From the IMG/VR virus record IMGVR_UViG_3300043469_003168, positions 1-39,218 of that record: a DNA stretch of 39,218 nucleotides, one strand, 5' to 3'. This DNA is from a virus. Positions within the stretch are counted from its first letter, which is position 1; the number at the start of each line of letters is the position of its first letter. The notes below the pieces were generated by a model. It was not told where the DNA came from and did not search any database. It worked only from the letters and a program-made list of their open reading frames with translations. The position numbers and the translations under genes were made by a program. Positions 17,738 to 25,948 of this stretch are shown one piece after another.

Positions 17738-17938
17738 TTATGCCGGCGGCCAGGTCGAGGCGCTTAATATCCGCATCTTGATGGCTTCGAGCATCATCAC
17801 AGCTTCGCCGCGGCGAATATTGGTGTAATCGATATTCAGCGATATCGTATCGCTTTGCGCTTCGGCCGAGCCTGCAGAAATCACGACTTCTTTTTCTTCG
17901 CGGCCGCCGCGCTTTACGGTCAATTTGGTTGTTGCCAT
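17738..17938 (-). CDS. Small hypothetical protein between decoration and adaptor genes
   Basis: A 66-residue protein beginning MATTKLTVKRGGREEKEVVI, with basic N-terminal strands, then an acidic-neutral middle and a helix (EAVMMLEAIKMRILSAS) at the end. The ATG is preceded by a good AAAAGGA site. It lies just after the two hairpins at 17960-18025 in the leftward transcript. No family is recognised; a small head-completion or accessory protein is possible from position only. Confidence 0.6.
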   Translation of the reverse strand: MATTKLTVKRGGREEKEVVISAGSAEAQSDTISLNIDYTNIRRGEAVMMLEAIKMRILSASTWPPA

Positions 17939-17959
17939 CTTGCTGTCCTTTTCAGTTTA

Positions 17960-18025
17960 GGCGGGAAGGGGCTGATTTCGGTGCAGCTGGCCTTCCCGCC
18001 TGCGACCCGGGGAGAGGTTCCCGGG
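17960..18025 (-). promoter_or_regulatory. Two tandem hairpins after the decoration gene
   Basis: Between the decoration-like gene and the 66-residue gene lie two inverted repeats. One has 10-base perfect arms GGCGGGAAGG (17960-17969) and CCTTCCCGCC (17991-18000). The other has CCCGGG arms (18006-18011 and 18020-18025) with an 8-base loop. No U-tract follows in the leftward direction, so they look more like partial terminators, RNA-processing or stability elements than a full intrinsic terminator. Confidence 0.5.
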
Positions 18026-18030
18026 CGAAC

Positions 18031-18474
18031 TTATTTGACGCTGGCGAATACCAGCTCAAAGGTGACGGCGATGCCGCCGGCGATACCGCCCACGCCAAGC
18101 GTGATCCAGATATCTTCGTCAGCGGTCAGCGGACCATCATCAGCCGCGGTACCCCGCGGGCCGATCGCGGTCGGCGTGTCGACCACAGTCATGGTGCGGG
18201 CGTTGGCATATTTTGTCGTGGCAGATTTAGGGCCAACCGACAGCGTTGTGGTGCCGAGCGTAGTGTCCGAGGTAACCAGGATCTCGCGCAGGCTTTCACC
18301 GGCACGCAAGGTACCGACAAAGATTTGATCGCCGTTAGCATAGGCGACGCCGGCAGGCTTCGAACCGATGATCGAGCTGCGTATTGCGCCGACAAGGCGG
18401 CCATCGGGACGATCTGCCGGGATCTTGGTGCCGTCTTTGACGCCGATCTGGCTAGAGAGATAAAAATCAGGCAT
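18031..18474 (-). CDS. Putative capsid decoration or head protein
   Basis: A 147-residue protein directly downstream of the major capsid gene. It begins MPDFYLSSQIGVKDGTKIPADRPDG and is rich in Thr, Gly, Ala and Val with predicted strands (ILVTSDTTLGTTTLSVGPKS, TMTVVDTPTAIGPRG, TFELVFASVK). No signal peptide or helix. Composition and position next to the capsid gene fit head decoration or head-fibre proteins. The ATG has an AAAAGGA site about eight bases upstream. A strong hairpin (18511-18531) between capsid and this gene may lower its expression relative to capsid. Family not certain. Confidence 0.65.
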   Translation of the reverse strand: MPDFYLSSQIGVKDGTKIPADRPDGRLVGAIRSSIIGSKPAGVAYANGDQIFVGTLRAGESLREILVTSDTTLGTTTLSVGPKSATTKYANARTMTVVDTPTAIGPRGTAADDGPLTADEDIWITLGVGGIAGGIAVTFELVFASVK

Positions 18475-18510
18475 TTCGAATATTCCTTTTCAGGTTCCTG
18501 CTGCTGCAGC

Positions 18511-18531
18511 GGCGGCGGTAAACCCGCCGCC
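18511..18531 (-). promoter_or_regulatory. Stable GC hairpin between capsid and decoration genes
   Basis: Arms GGCGGCGG (18511-18518) and CCGCCGCC (18524-18531) form an 8-base perfect stem with a five-base loop, 12 bases past the capsid stop in the leftward transcript. There is no U-tract. An attenuating or mRNA-stabilising hairpin that makes capsid transcript more abundant than downstream transcript is a reasonable inference. Confidence 0.5.
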
Positions 18532-18542
18532 ACCTTCAGATA

Positions 18543-19469
18543 TCAGCCTTTGACGTTGAGGATGATGCCGCCCATGCCGGCCTGCGTGCGCGTTGCCGCG
18601 AGCGTGGTACCGGCAAAGACCTGCACCGAGCCCTTCTTTTGCGGCAGCATGTCGACCATGGTACGCGAGCGCTGCCAGAAATTGGCAACCAGACCAGGCT
18701 TGACCCAGAAAGGCGTTTTGCGGAAACCGCTGCCATCAGTTGCAAGCGCAGGGATCGAGCCCAGCATAGGGTTATCCAATTCCATATGGATAAAGCGCCA
18801 GCCCAAAAGCGTCTGCAGCTTGCCCTTGTAGACTTCGCCGGCATAGCTTGCCTTGAAATCGGAAGAGGTTGCAGGCACTTCGGTCAGCAGCTGGGCGTTG
18901 TCGTCTGCAGTCAAGACCATGTATTTTTCCAGCATGGGATCAACATAGTTTTGGGCGAGGAGCTTATCGGCCGCGATCAACTTGGCGACGTTAATTTTTT
19001 GGTTACCAGCTGCGCCGCCTTCGGTGACCGGAATAATCTGGCCGCCGGGAAATGCGGTTGTGGTAGTGCCTTCCTTGCCGCTGATGATCGGACCATAAAA
19101 GCCCTCCAGGATCCGACGATCCTTGGCACGGTTAATCGTGCCGGCGCCGCTCGTTACCGATGAACCCTGCAGGTCGATCGATGTCGAAAGCTTGTCGGCA
19201 TTGTCGATCAGATCGGCATAATAGAGCTCGTTGGTTTTCGGGATCCAAACACCGTCATATGTCGGATTGTTATATTTGGTATCGCCGTGGCGCTCGTCAT
19301 CTTCCTGGGGAAGCGTATTACCGACAAGATCCTTGACCTTGACTTTTTCGGCGCTCGCATCGTCCTGGACGGTGACAGCCTGTTCAAGCAGGCAAGACTG
19401 CTGCTGCAGCAACATTTCAACATTGTTTTTATACTTAACCTGCATCGCAGGGGTGACATTGATTGACAT
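18543..19469 (-). CDS. Major capsid protein
   Basis: A 308-residue protein in the scaffold-capsid position. N-terminus MSINVTPAMQVKYKNNVEMLLQQQSCLLEQAV, a middle with DERHGDTKYNNPTYDGVWIPKTNELYYADLIDNADKL (about 75-112), INVAKLIAADKLLAQNYVDP (about 175-195), and a C-terminus with SRTMVDMLPQKKGSVQVFAGTTLAATRTQAGMGGI. This order (N-arm, AD-LID-like region, long helix with AAD, beta-rich C-end) is typical of HK97-fold capsid proteins of temperate podoviruses. The ATG at 19469 has an AAAGGG site about nine bases upstream. A structured 231-base leader precedes it and a GC hairpin follows it, suggesting separate control of its abundance. Confidence 0.85.
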   Translation of the reverse strand: MSINVTPAMQVKYKNNVEMLLQQQSCLLEQAVTVQDDASAEKVKVKDLVGNTLPQEDDERHGDTKYNNPTYDGVWIPKTNELYYADLIDNADKLSTSIDLQGSSVTSGAGTINRAKDRRILEGFYGPIISGKEGTTTTAFPGGQIIPVTEGGAAGNQKINVAKLIAADKLLAQNYVDPMLEKYMVLTADDNAQLLTEVPATSSDFKASYAGEVYKGKLQTLLGWRFIHMELDNPMLGSIPALATDGSGFRKTPFWVKPGLVANFWQRSRTMVDMLPQKKGSVQVFAGTTLAATRTQAGMGGIILNVKG

Positions 19470-19700
19470 GGGATATGCCCTTTCGTCAAAATGGGGTTAA
19501 AGCCAGATTGCGAAGGGCTAAGGGGCGGATCGCCCGGCCTCTCTATCAATTTACGCCTGCGATCGGCGACTGCATCCGCAGCTGGGCCCGGGGCGACCCC
19601 CGCGCAGAAAAGCGCGGATCGGCTAAGCCAGGACTTCGGCGCACAAAAAAGTGCGAGGACAGGGAAATCTCACAGCCGAGACTCCCCTGTCAAGCAAAAA
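19470..19700 (-). promoter_or_regulatory. Structured leader and possible promoter of the capsid gene
   Basis: The 231 bases between scaffold and capsid genes hold no ORF but several hairpins: CCGCGC/GCGCGG around an AGAAAA loop (19600-19617), CGCAC/GTGCG around six A (19640-19655; six U in the leftward RNA), and GACAGGG/CCCTGTC arms near 19657-19691. A minus-strand TTGACA (19693-19688) with AGATTT 17 bases further on could be a promoter with a weak -10. The arrangement suggests capsid-specific transcription or mRNA stabilisation; this is inference. Confidence 0.4.
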
Positions 19701-20630
19701 TTATGCAGCGCGCCTTTGCGCCTCTTCGTAGGCCGCCTCGGCTTCGTTGAGGCGGTTCCAACGTGCCGTTGCCGCCGGATCCTTGGCGTAGAGCTTTGCC
19801 TGGAATTCTTTATCCGATTTCAATCGGGCGATTTCCTGCTTTGCCTCGGCGCCGGTTATACCAAACCGGCCCTTGCCGCCGCCGATCATGATATCCTCGG
19901 CCATTCCCTCGCCGAGTTTTGCCATCATATTCAGCGCGAAATCGGCACCGAGCGCATTGCGAAGCGAAACCATCTTTGTACGATCGAGGCCTAGAGCGCG
20001 TGCGGCATTATCGATCGCGGCGAGCTTGGCTTCTTTTTCAGCGCCCCATGTTTTTACGGTTTCGTTGGCGATCCGCTGCTGCTCGGTATCAAAAGTTGCC
20101 GCTTCATCCATCTGCACCTGAATGAAATCGGCAATCAAACCCTCAAAAACGGCCTTAGGCGCGCCATGCTTCAATGCGCTCTCGGCCATGCGGCCGATCA
20201 GATCGTCATTCAACGGTAGATCGTTGCCGGCTTCATCCTTTGGCGCCGTGATGGCATAGCCTTTGGCATCTTCAGGCACGCCGATGGCCTTACGGAACTC
20301 GGCGACTTCCTCGGGCTTTGCACCTTCGCCGGGTACCTTGATGCGGCCGCTCTCGCGCAAGGCGGCCTGATTGTCGCGGGCGATCTTGGCCAGGCCATCG
20401 AGATCCTTGACGCCTGCCGCCTTTGCCCAATCGCGCAAAGATGGCTTGTCGCCATCCGCATCGGCCGACAAACTCGAATACCAATCTGGATCCGGCCCAC
20501 CATCTGCAGGGGGCGTAACGTCTGCAGGCGGCGTGCCATCGCCTCCAGCTGGAGGATCTGCTGCAGGGGGCGTGCCCCCCAAAAGATCTGCTGCGCTACC
20601 TGCAGGAACATCGTTATTTTCATCGGCCAT
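19701..20630 (-). CDS. Scaffolding protein
   Basis: A 309-residue, strongly acidic protein directly before the capsid gene. Residues 1-50 are Pro/Ala/Asp/Gly-rich and disordered (PPAADPPAGGDGTPPADVTPP). Then comes a region with LRDWAKAAGVKDLDGLAKI, KVPGEGAKPEEVAEFRKAIGVPEDAKGYAI (about 98-128), and a helical C-terminus ending EAEAAYEEAQRRAA. The GVPExxxGY pattern and acidic helical build are hallmarks of podovirus scaffold proteins. Scaffold guides procapsid assembly and leaves before maturation. The ATG at 20630 has a GGAGG site six bases upstream, lying inside the end of the Bbp19-like gene, which it overlaps by 11 bases. Confidence 0.85.
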   Translation of the reverse strand: MADENNDVPAGSAADLLGGTPPAADPPAGGDGTPPADVTPPADGGPDPDWYSSLSADADGDKPSLRDWAKAAGVKDLDGLAKIARDNQAALRESGRIKVPGEGAKPEEVAEFRKAIGVPEDAKGYAITAPKDEAGNDLPLNDDLIGRMAESALKHGAPKAVFEGLIADFIQVQMDEAATFDTEQQRIANETVKTWGAEKEAKLAAIDNAARALGLDRTKMVSLRNALGADFALNMMAKLGEGMAEDIMIGGGKGRFGITGAEAKQEIARLKSDKEFQAKLYAKDPAATARWNRLNEAEAAYEEAQRRAA

Positions 20631-20907
20631 CGTCTACCTCCATTAGTTTCATGGTTTCTTCTTCACTCAAACCCAGCATGCGCTGGATCCGATCGAACAC
20701 TTCGCGGCGGCCAACGCGGCGCGCCATTTCAACAGGGTCGCGGTGAAAGGGCGTTCCCGACGCCGATACGCAAAACCCGCGCAGATCGGCCAGGACATGC
20801 TCGGCCGATTTCTTGATCTCGCCATTTTCACCAATGCAGAGATCCTTATATTCGCGGGCAATGACGATCGAGCGCCATCGCCGCCAATTGAAGCCTGGCA
20901 CATTCAT
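20620..20907 (-). CDS. Bbp19-like small phage protein
   Basis: A 95-residue protein with the pattern of the Bbp19 family of Bordetella phage BPP-1: FNWRRWRSIVIAREYKDL near the N-terminus, then HVLADLRGFC (about 38-47), PFHRDPVEMARRVGRREVFDRI (about 53-74) and LGLSEEE. In related phages it lies between portal and scaffold genes, exactly as here. Its biochemical role is not established. It overlaps portal upstream by ATGA and scaffold downstream by 11 bases. The family call is from motif memory. Confidence 0.7.
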   Translation of the reverse strand: MNVPGFNWRRWRSIVIAREYKDLCIGENGEIKKSAEHVLADLRGFCVSASGTPFHRDPVEMARRVGRREVFDRIQRMLGLSEEETMKLMEVDDGR

Positions 20908-22553
20908 GCGGCCTCCGCGATGGCATTACCCTGGGCGATATCCTTGAACGCGCCGGCAGCAGTACCGAGCGCATCGATGCTTTGCGCTGCCTGCTCGGCC
21001 TCGGCACGCTGTCCGCGCATTTCGGCGACCTGTTCCTTGCTTCGCACGTAGCGCGCCGGCACGCCGATGGCATCGGCAAGGCCTGGTACCAGCTCGTCAG
21101 TGTCGACATAGTCAAACACTGCTCCATTATCGAGCTGCGCCCAGGGCGTCAGCACTTCGACAAAGCGCATGGTCCGCCCGGCTTCTTCGGCCTTGGCCAT
21201 TGCCGACAAGGGATTGTCGTAATCCATAACCGGCCAGGCGCCGGCCTCTTCGACTTCGGGCGGGAAAGCCTCCATTTGCTCGGCGCGCATGGCAAGATCG
21301 AGATCCCGCGCGCACATCGGCGCCTGCTTTTCCGTGCGATAGCGGTTTGCATAGGGCCGCACCAAAATGCCCTGTTTGCCCATAACCTCCAGCACTTCGG
21401 TTGTGGTCATGCGGCTGTTGGGATCGGTCAGGATCTTGTAAAATTCCTCCAGAAATTCCGATCGCACTTCGCTCCGCTCTTCGCCGATCATGTCCTGGGC
21501 GTAAGGCAAGCCGTTTTCGCCGCCTGGCATGCGGCCGACAAGCGGGCGGCCATCCTCGCTCCAAAGACCTGGGTTCATGCCGCCAGGCTTGGTCGACAGG
21601 CTTGTGATGCCATCATCATCAAAGAAGATCAGCGCGGGATCGACTGCCTTATGCCCTGCCCGCAATGTCGTGTGGCGCATCGCCTGCAGGCCGCGGATTG
21701 TCGCGAGCTTGTTCATAGCCGGCGATCGGCCATATTTTTCCATCGGGCTCGTCAGATGCCGCGAAACTGAGATCGGCATCGTGTGGAAGCCGGCGCGACG
21801 CAAATAGATCTTTTCGTCGATCGCCAGATAGCGCGACGAAATCGGCATGCGGCGATAGTCGAGCTTGTCCTGGTCCCATTGAGTATTTGGCTTGACGATA
21901 TGGGCGATCTGGAACTTGTCATTTTCCTTGCCGGGGGTTGACAGACATTGGCGCATTTTCGGCGTGAGCGCATCGATGCCAAACATCTGCTCGCACTCGC
22001 GCGCCGTCTTTTCAAATTCGCGGTGCACCGTATCAACCAGGCCGGCATGGTCCGTATCGATAAAACATTCGGATAGATGCAGCGTGCGGTAGATCAGGCC
22101 GCGGCCCGGGATTGCTTCTTGCCACACCGGCGAAGTACCATAGCGGCCGAGCTGGTCCATATCCTCATGCGAACACATGCCGAAGCCCGTCAGCGCCGCA
22201 TAACGGATGTCATACAAACGCTGGCCAGCGCGCTCGCACCACAGCTTGACATCTCGGATCTTCATTAGATCGGGATCTGCAAAGCGTGGCTTGATATATT
22301 GTTTTTCTTCAGGGACGGTGATCGCCACCATCGCCGCCGAAAATCGGCCATTTGCCGTTATGTGCGTTGTGTCATAATTCCCCTCGCCGCGGACATTGCC
22401 AGGCGTTTGGCGCAAAAATCCACCGGCGCCATTCGGGAATAATTCATCGATTTCCTGCCAGATACTTTCCCATGGTGCACGTTCTTCCTTCAATCTGGCA
22501 TGGTTGCGCAGGTCAGCCTTGACCAAATCATCGTCTTGCAAAATGTCGTCCAT
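20904..22553 (-). CDS. Portal (head-tail connector) protein
   Basis: A 549-residue protein of the podovirus head-to-tail connector family (Head-tail_con type). Characteristic stretches: WESIWQEIDELFPNGAGGF (about 29-47), YDTTHITANGRFSAAMVAITVP, FGMCSHEDMDQLGRYGTSPVW (about 124-144), FIDTDHAGLVDTVHREFEKTARE, YLRRAGFHTMPISVSRH, and MTTTEVLEVMGKQGI in the clip/crown region. Portal forms the dodecameric DNA channel and docks the terminase. Length (usually 500-560) fits. The ATG at 22553 has an AAAGGG site and no competing start. The gene is followed by the Bbp19-like gene with a 4-base overlap. Confidence 0.9.
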   Translation of the reverse strand: MDDILQDDDLVKADLRNHARLKEERAPWESIWQEIDELFPNGAGGFLRQTPGNVRGEGNYDTTHITANGRFSAAMVAITVPEEKQYIKPRFADPDLMKIRDVKLWCERAGQRLYDIRYAALTGFGMCSHEDMDQLGRYGTSPVWQEAIPGRGLIYRTLHLSECFIDTDHAGLVDTVHREFEKTARECEQMFGIDALTPKMRQCLSTPGKENDKFQIAHIVKPNTQWDQDKLDYRRMPISSRYLAIDEKIYLRRAGFHTMPISVSRHLTSPMEKYGRSPAMNKLATIRGLQAMRHTTLRAGHKAVDPALIFFDDDGITSLSTKPGGMNPGLWSEDGRPLVGRMPGGENGLPYAQDMIGEERSEVRSEFLEEFYKILTDPNSRMTTTEVLEVMGKQGILVRPYANRYRTEKQAPMCARDLDLAMRAEQMEAFPPEVEEAGAWPVMDYDNPLSAMAKAEEAGRTMRFVEVLTPWAQLDNGAVFDYVDTDELVPGLADAIGVPARYVRSKEQVAEMRGQRAEAEQAAQSIDALGTAAGAFKDIAQGNAIAEAA

Positions 22554-22597
22554 GGGAAAGCCCTTTCAAATTAAACCATTTTCCAGCCCCTGCAGGC

Positions 22598-23401
22598 TTA
22601 GAAAATCACATCGTCCTTCAGCTCGTTGATGCTGCCAGGGGCAAGCGTCAGCACATCGCCGCGTCGCGTCCAGGCGACTTGCTCATCGTCGAGCAGCAGA
22701 GCATAACCGGCGAGCTTGATTTCTTTCTCGCCACGGTTAGGCCCATAGACCTGCAGCTTATCAACGCGCAGGCGCACGCCGTTGGCCGCCAGATACCAGG
22801 CATCGCCCTGCACGATATGCGCCGGCAACGACTTGATTTCGTGCTTGCCATCGGAGAACGCGATTTCCACCAGATCTGCGGCCGCGATCGCTTTCAGCAG
22901 ATCCTCGCCCTGCAGCGGCCGCTCGTCCTTTTTCAGCTTCAGGGGTCCGAGCGCGCGGATGCTGCCATCGCCTTTGGGCTTTGGCGTTGCCTTCGCCTTG
23001 CCCGCTTCCTTCAGCGCAGCCGCATCGTTTTTCGCGGTCAGCTGATCGAGCGCATTTTTCACAGTATCGCGCTCGGCTTCAAGCTCTTTGAAGCGCGTCA
23101 CCAGAGTATCGAGCGCCTGGACACCATCATCTTCCGGCATGGCGATGCCGGTTTCCGACAGCTTTCCGGCAATTGTGATCAGCTGGCTTTTTAGGCCTTC
23201 AAGCTCGTCGCGCTGTTCCGTTGCGGCCACGCTTTCGCGGTTGGCGCCGGCTTCGATCGCATTAGCGAACCAGCCAATCATCAGCCCTTGATCGATTTTC
23301 GATGCATCGGGAAATTTTGCAAGGAACTCTTGCGCCCATTTTTGGCCATCCGTACCCAGGCGAGCAAGCAGATCGCCATCAGTTTCATTCGTATCGGTCA
23401 T
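22598..23401 (-). CDS. Hypothetical protein of the head-packaging cluster
   Basis: A 267-residue acidic protein upstream of portal. Residues 1-60 are helical (LARLGTDGQKWAQEFLAKFPDASKIDQG), 65-140 carry a coiled-coil-like stretch (ATEQRDELEGLKSQLITIAGKL and ELEAERDTVKNALDQLTAKN), and a Lys/Pro linker (KATPKPKGDGS) leads to a beta-rich C-terminal domain (about 155-267) with LVEIAFSDGKHEIKSLPAHIV and GYALLLDDEQVAWTRRGDVL. AAGGA precedes the ATG. Family not recognised; a packaging or head-assembly accessory is possible from position. Confidence 0.6.
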   Translation of the reverse strand: MTDTNETDGDLLARLGTDGQKWAQEFLAKFPDASKIDQGLMIGWFANAIEAGANRESVAATEQRDELEGLKSQLITIAGKLSETGIAMPEDDGVQALDTLVTRFKELEAERDTVKNALDQLTAKNDAAALKEAGKAKATPKPKGDGSIRALGPLKLKKDERPLQGEDLLKAIAAADLVEIAFSDGKHEIKSLPAHIVQGDAWYLAANGVRLRVDKLQVYGPNRGEKEIKLAGYALLLDDEQVAWTRRGDVLTLAPGSINELKDDVIF

Positions 23402-23414
23402 GTCTTAATCCTTT

Positions 23415-23660
23415 TTAGCTACCGAGAACCAATTTTCCGCCGGAAAGCGCGGCCTCGGCGCCCGTCGATCCGGTAATCATGTCGGCCGCGCCACCGCGCC
23501 GGCGCAACAATTCATCATCGCGCGCGATCGCCGCGGCATCATCACGCGAAACTTGGGGCAAAGGCTGCACCGGTTTCTTTTTCTTGCTAAGCAGCGACTT
23601 TGCAGCGCCGCCGAGCAGGCCACCGGCCAAAAATCCAAACGTCTTTCCAATTGCTTTCAT
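23415..23660 (-). CDS. Small Gly-rich protein next to the terminase
   Basis: An 81-residue protein starting MKAIGKTFGFLAGGLLGGAA. The open frame extends upstream to 23705, but the ATG at 23660 has a GGAAGG site at the right distance and lies directly after the terminase TGA (TGACATG), so it is chosen. The N-terminus has a short Gly/Leu/Ala hydrophobic patch (6-20), then a Lys-rich stretch (LLSKKKKPVQPLP) and an Arg/Asp-rich helix with RDDAAAIARDDELLRRRGG. Small proteins with such an N-terminus are common between terminase and portal genes in podovirus prophages; the function is unknown. Confidence 0.6.
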   Translation of the reverse strand: MKAIGKTFGFLAGGLLGGAAKSLLSKKKKPVQPLPQVSRDDAAAIARDDELLRRRGGAADMITGSTGAEAALSGGKLVLGS

Positions 23661-23661
23661 G

Positions 23662-25353
23662 TCAAACCCTTCCTCGTAAAACATCGAAACCGCTGTCGTT
23701 GACAATGGGCCGACGGCGTTGCCCTATGCGGCCCTGCCCATCGCTGGACAGGCCCAAGCCTTTGTTGAGCTCAAAGCAGCCATATTGGATCGCGTTCATC
23801 AGATCCTCGTAGCCCTGGACCTTTTTCGGCACGTCCGAATAGGTGCCATCTGTGCTGCCCTTGCCAATGCGAACGTAGTAATATTTTGTCCGAAACGCGC
23901 GGCGAACCATCGTGCAGCGCTTGTGCACAAGGATACCCCGCACATCGGCGTAAATCGGCCCAAATAGATCGCGGACAGCCTTGATACGCGGCGCAATTGC
24001 GTTTTTGGGGACACGCGCCTTGCGCACCCGGTGCCCTAATCCCTTTTGAAATTCTTGCCGCCAGCTTTTGAAATTGATGGCCTGCTCGCCTGCAGCTCCA
24101 GCTGGATCGCAGACAGCATCGCCTATTTCAAATCCGGCGTAGCGCGTCGCGAGCAGATCGCGCACCTGCTTGCCAAGCGTTTCGCCGCCCATCTGCACAA
24201 CATGGATTTCATCGTTGTCGGTTTCAAAAACGCAGGCGATTTCCTCCAATATACGCACCTGGCGCTTGACCTGCTGCGCAATGACCACAGCGCCTAAGAT
24301 GCCCTGATCCGCCCACACAAGCAGCGGGATGCCTGGAATGGCCTCAAACTCGCCGCTATGCACATCCTCGACATATTCGGGGTACACCGATCGCCCGGCC
24401 AATGGCGGGGTAAATTTGCTGCGCAGCATCCGGTCGATATAGACCTGGTTGCCGCGCGCTTTGGCGAACAGATACTGCCGCTCGTAATATCCTTTTGGCA
24501 GATTTTCGAGATTTTCAGCCTCTGGATTTACCGCCCAGCCCCCGGGTATATCTTGCCCTTCCAAAATTGCCGGCGGATATTCGATATATTCGATCAGCGG
24601 TCGATCCGCCGACATTTCCTCGATCGCCGAAGCGACATCATCGCCAAGCCTTTGCTCGACCAGAACGCCATGCAGGTAATTTTCATCATCGGCGCCGTTA
24701 AGCGACAGGCCGATGAACGGATCCACGACCTGATCGGGATCCAGATCGCCAAAACGCCCGACGCGGCCTGCCATGAATGTAAGCAAATCGGGATGTAGAC
24801 GGTCAGCCTCGTCGACAATCGCGGCCGTAAATTCGGCGCCGCGCATCGCATCCTCGATCGACTGATCGCCGATCGCGCGGAACTCGATCTCAACCGATGC
24901 GATATCGATCGCCTTGGCATCGCGATCGAGAATGTGCCCGTCCCGCTTCAGGACCATGGAAAACTGATGCACTGCCGGCATGGACATGATGAACCGGCCG
25001 ACATGACCAGGAACGATCTTTTTCCAGCTGGGGATCGTGTTGCGCGTGATATTGGGATACGTATCGCGCACGAAAATATATCGAGATTTTCGGATCAGCT
25101 GGCCCTGGCTGTTCAAAACGCCCTTTTGCTTGGCCGCATGATGCTGGATTTTGGTGGAATAACCTATCGTTTTACCGCATCCAACCGGGCCCATGGCGCC
25201 GACAATGAACGCGGGACTTGCAATAAGCCGATCGGTTTTGGGACCGATGCGCTTCAGCTCGCGCGCAGGCGGTAATGGCTCGTTCTCCAGATCCGGCTCT
25301 AGCGGATCGATATCGGGATAGTCAGGATGGCGATCTAAAACCTCATACGACAT
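23662..25353 (-). CDS. terL: Terminase large subunit
   Basis: A 563-residue packaging ATPase-nuclease. I use the ATG at 25353 rather than 25425 because a GAGGAGGG site lies about ten bases upstream. Walker A is GPVGCGKT (residues 55-62) and Walker B AAIVDEAD (177-184, Asp181-Glu182). The C-terminal half has the RNase H-like nuclease layout: LLVWADQG with Asp349, EEIACVF around 370-376, and GDAVCDPAG with Asp416. It cuts concatemeric DNA and drives it through the portal. The start overlaps the end of the small terminase gene by 11 bases. Type of end (cos, pac or direct repeat) cannot be read from this sequence. Confidence 0.9.
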   Translation of the reverse strand: MSYEVLDRHPDYPDIDPLEPDLENEPLPPARELKRIGPKTDRLIASPAFIVGAMGPVGCGKTIGYSTKIQHHAAKQKGVLNSQGQLIRKSRYIFVRDTYPNITRNTIPSWKKIVPGHVGRFIMSMPAVHQFSMVLKRDGHILDRDAKAIDIASVEIEFRAIGDQSIEDAMRGAEFTAAIVDEADRLHPDLLTFMAGRVGRFGDLDPDQVVDPFIGLSLNGADDENYLHGVLVEQRLGDDVASAIEEMSADRPLIEYIEYPPAILEGQDIPGGWAVNPEAENLENLPKGYYERQYLFAKARGNQVYIDRMLRSKFTPPLAGRSVYPEYVEDVHSGEFEAIPGIPLLVWADQGILGAVVIAQQVKRQVRILEEIACVFETDNDEIHVVQMGGETLGKQVRDLLATRYAGFEIGDAVCDPAGAAGEQAINFKSWRQEFQKGLGHRVRKARVPKNAIAPRIKAVRDLFGPIYADVRGILVHKRCTMVRRAFRTKYYYVRIGKGSTDGTYSDVPKKVQGYEDLMNAIQYGCFELNKGLGLSSDGQGRIGQRRRPIVNDSGFDVLRGRV

Positions 25354-25948
25354 CGTTGCGGCCCTCCTCGATATCGTGATATTCCGCATCGTAAACGAAT
25401 GTCCCCTCGGCCACTTTGCGCGCATCGTCCTCGCTGATATTCAGACCTGGTACCAGCAGGTTGAAATCGCCCTTTGCGTCCAATTCGACTGCGACAGGCT
25501 TCTTGCTTTCGATGTACGGCAGCAGCCCTTCAGCGCAGCGCACACGCAGCGCCTGGGCATCGCCGTACGACATCCGCCGCTTGATCGGATCTATTTGCCT
25601 GGAACGCTCAACCAAGACTTCAGGCGGCGTTGTCTGGATCTGCATCATGGTGACTGCAGGATGCTGGCCGTGCGACAGGATGAAGCGCGCGAAATCCTCG
25701 CTTCGCCGGTTTTTGGATCCCCGCGGGCGGCCGCGCCTGTTCTCCCTGGCCTCGCGCAATACCGTCAAATTGCCAGCATTGGGCCCGAGGCGCGCTTGTG
25801 CATCCGCCATTTCCTCGGGCGTAATCGGATCGAGGAAATCGAACTGCTGAACTTGCGCCTTTTCCCCGTCGATCAGCGCCTTTGTTTGCTGAACGAGATT
25901 TTCAGCCACAAGTTTTCCACCGTCTTTTGCACCATCGTTAATTGACAT
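25343..25948 (-). CDS. terS: Probable terminase small subunit
   Basis: A 201-residue protein directly upstream of the large terminase. The open frame runs back to 26140, but the extension has abnormal Arg/Cys-rich composition, while the ATG at 25948 (MSINDGAKDGGKLV) has a GGAGG site nine bases upstream. Features: helical N-terminus (EEMADAQARLGPNAGNLTVLREARE), a basic AT-hook-like GRPRGSKNRRSEDFARF (about 72-88), and a helical middle (PPEVLVERSRQIDPIKRRMSY). DNA recognition by the small terminase selects the phage genome for packaging. The call rests on position and the basic helical build. Confidence 0.7.
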   Translation of the reverse strand: MSINDGAKDGGKLVAENLVQQTKALIDGEKAQVQQFDFLDPITPEEMADAQARLGPNAGNLTVLREARENRRGRPRGSKNRRSEDFARFILSHGQHPAVTMMQIQTTPPEVLVERSRQIDPIKRRMSYGDAQALRVRCAEGLLPYIESKKPVAVELDAKGDFNLLVPGLNISEDDARKVAEGTFVYDAEYHDIEEGRNDVV

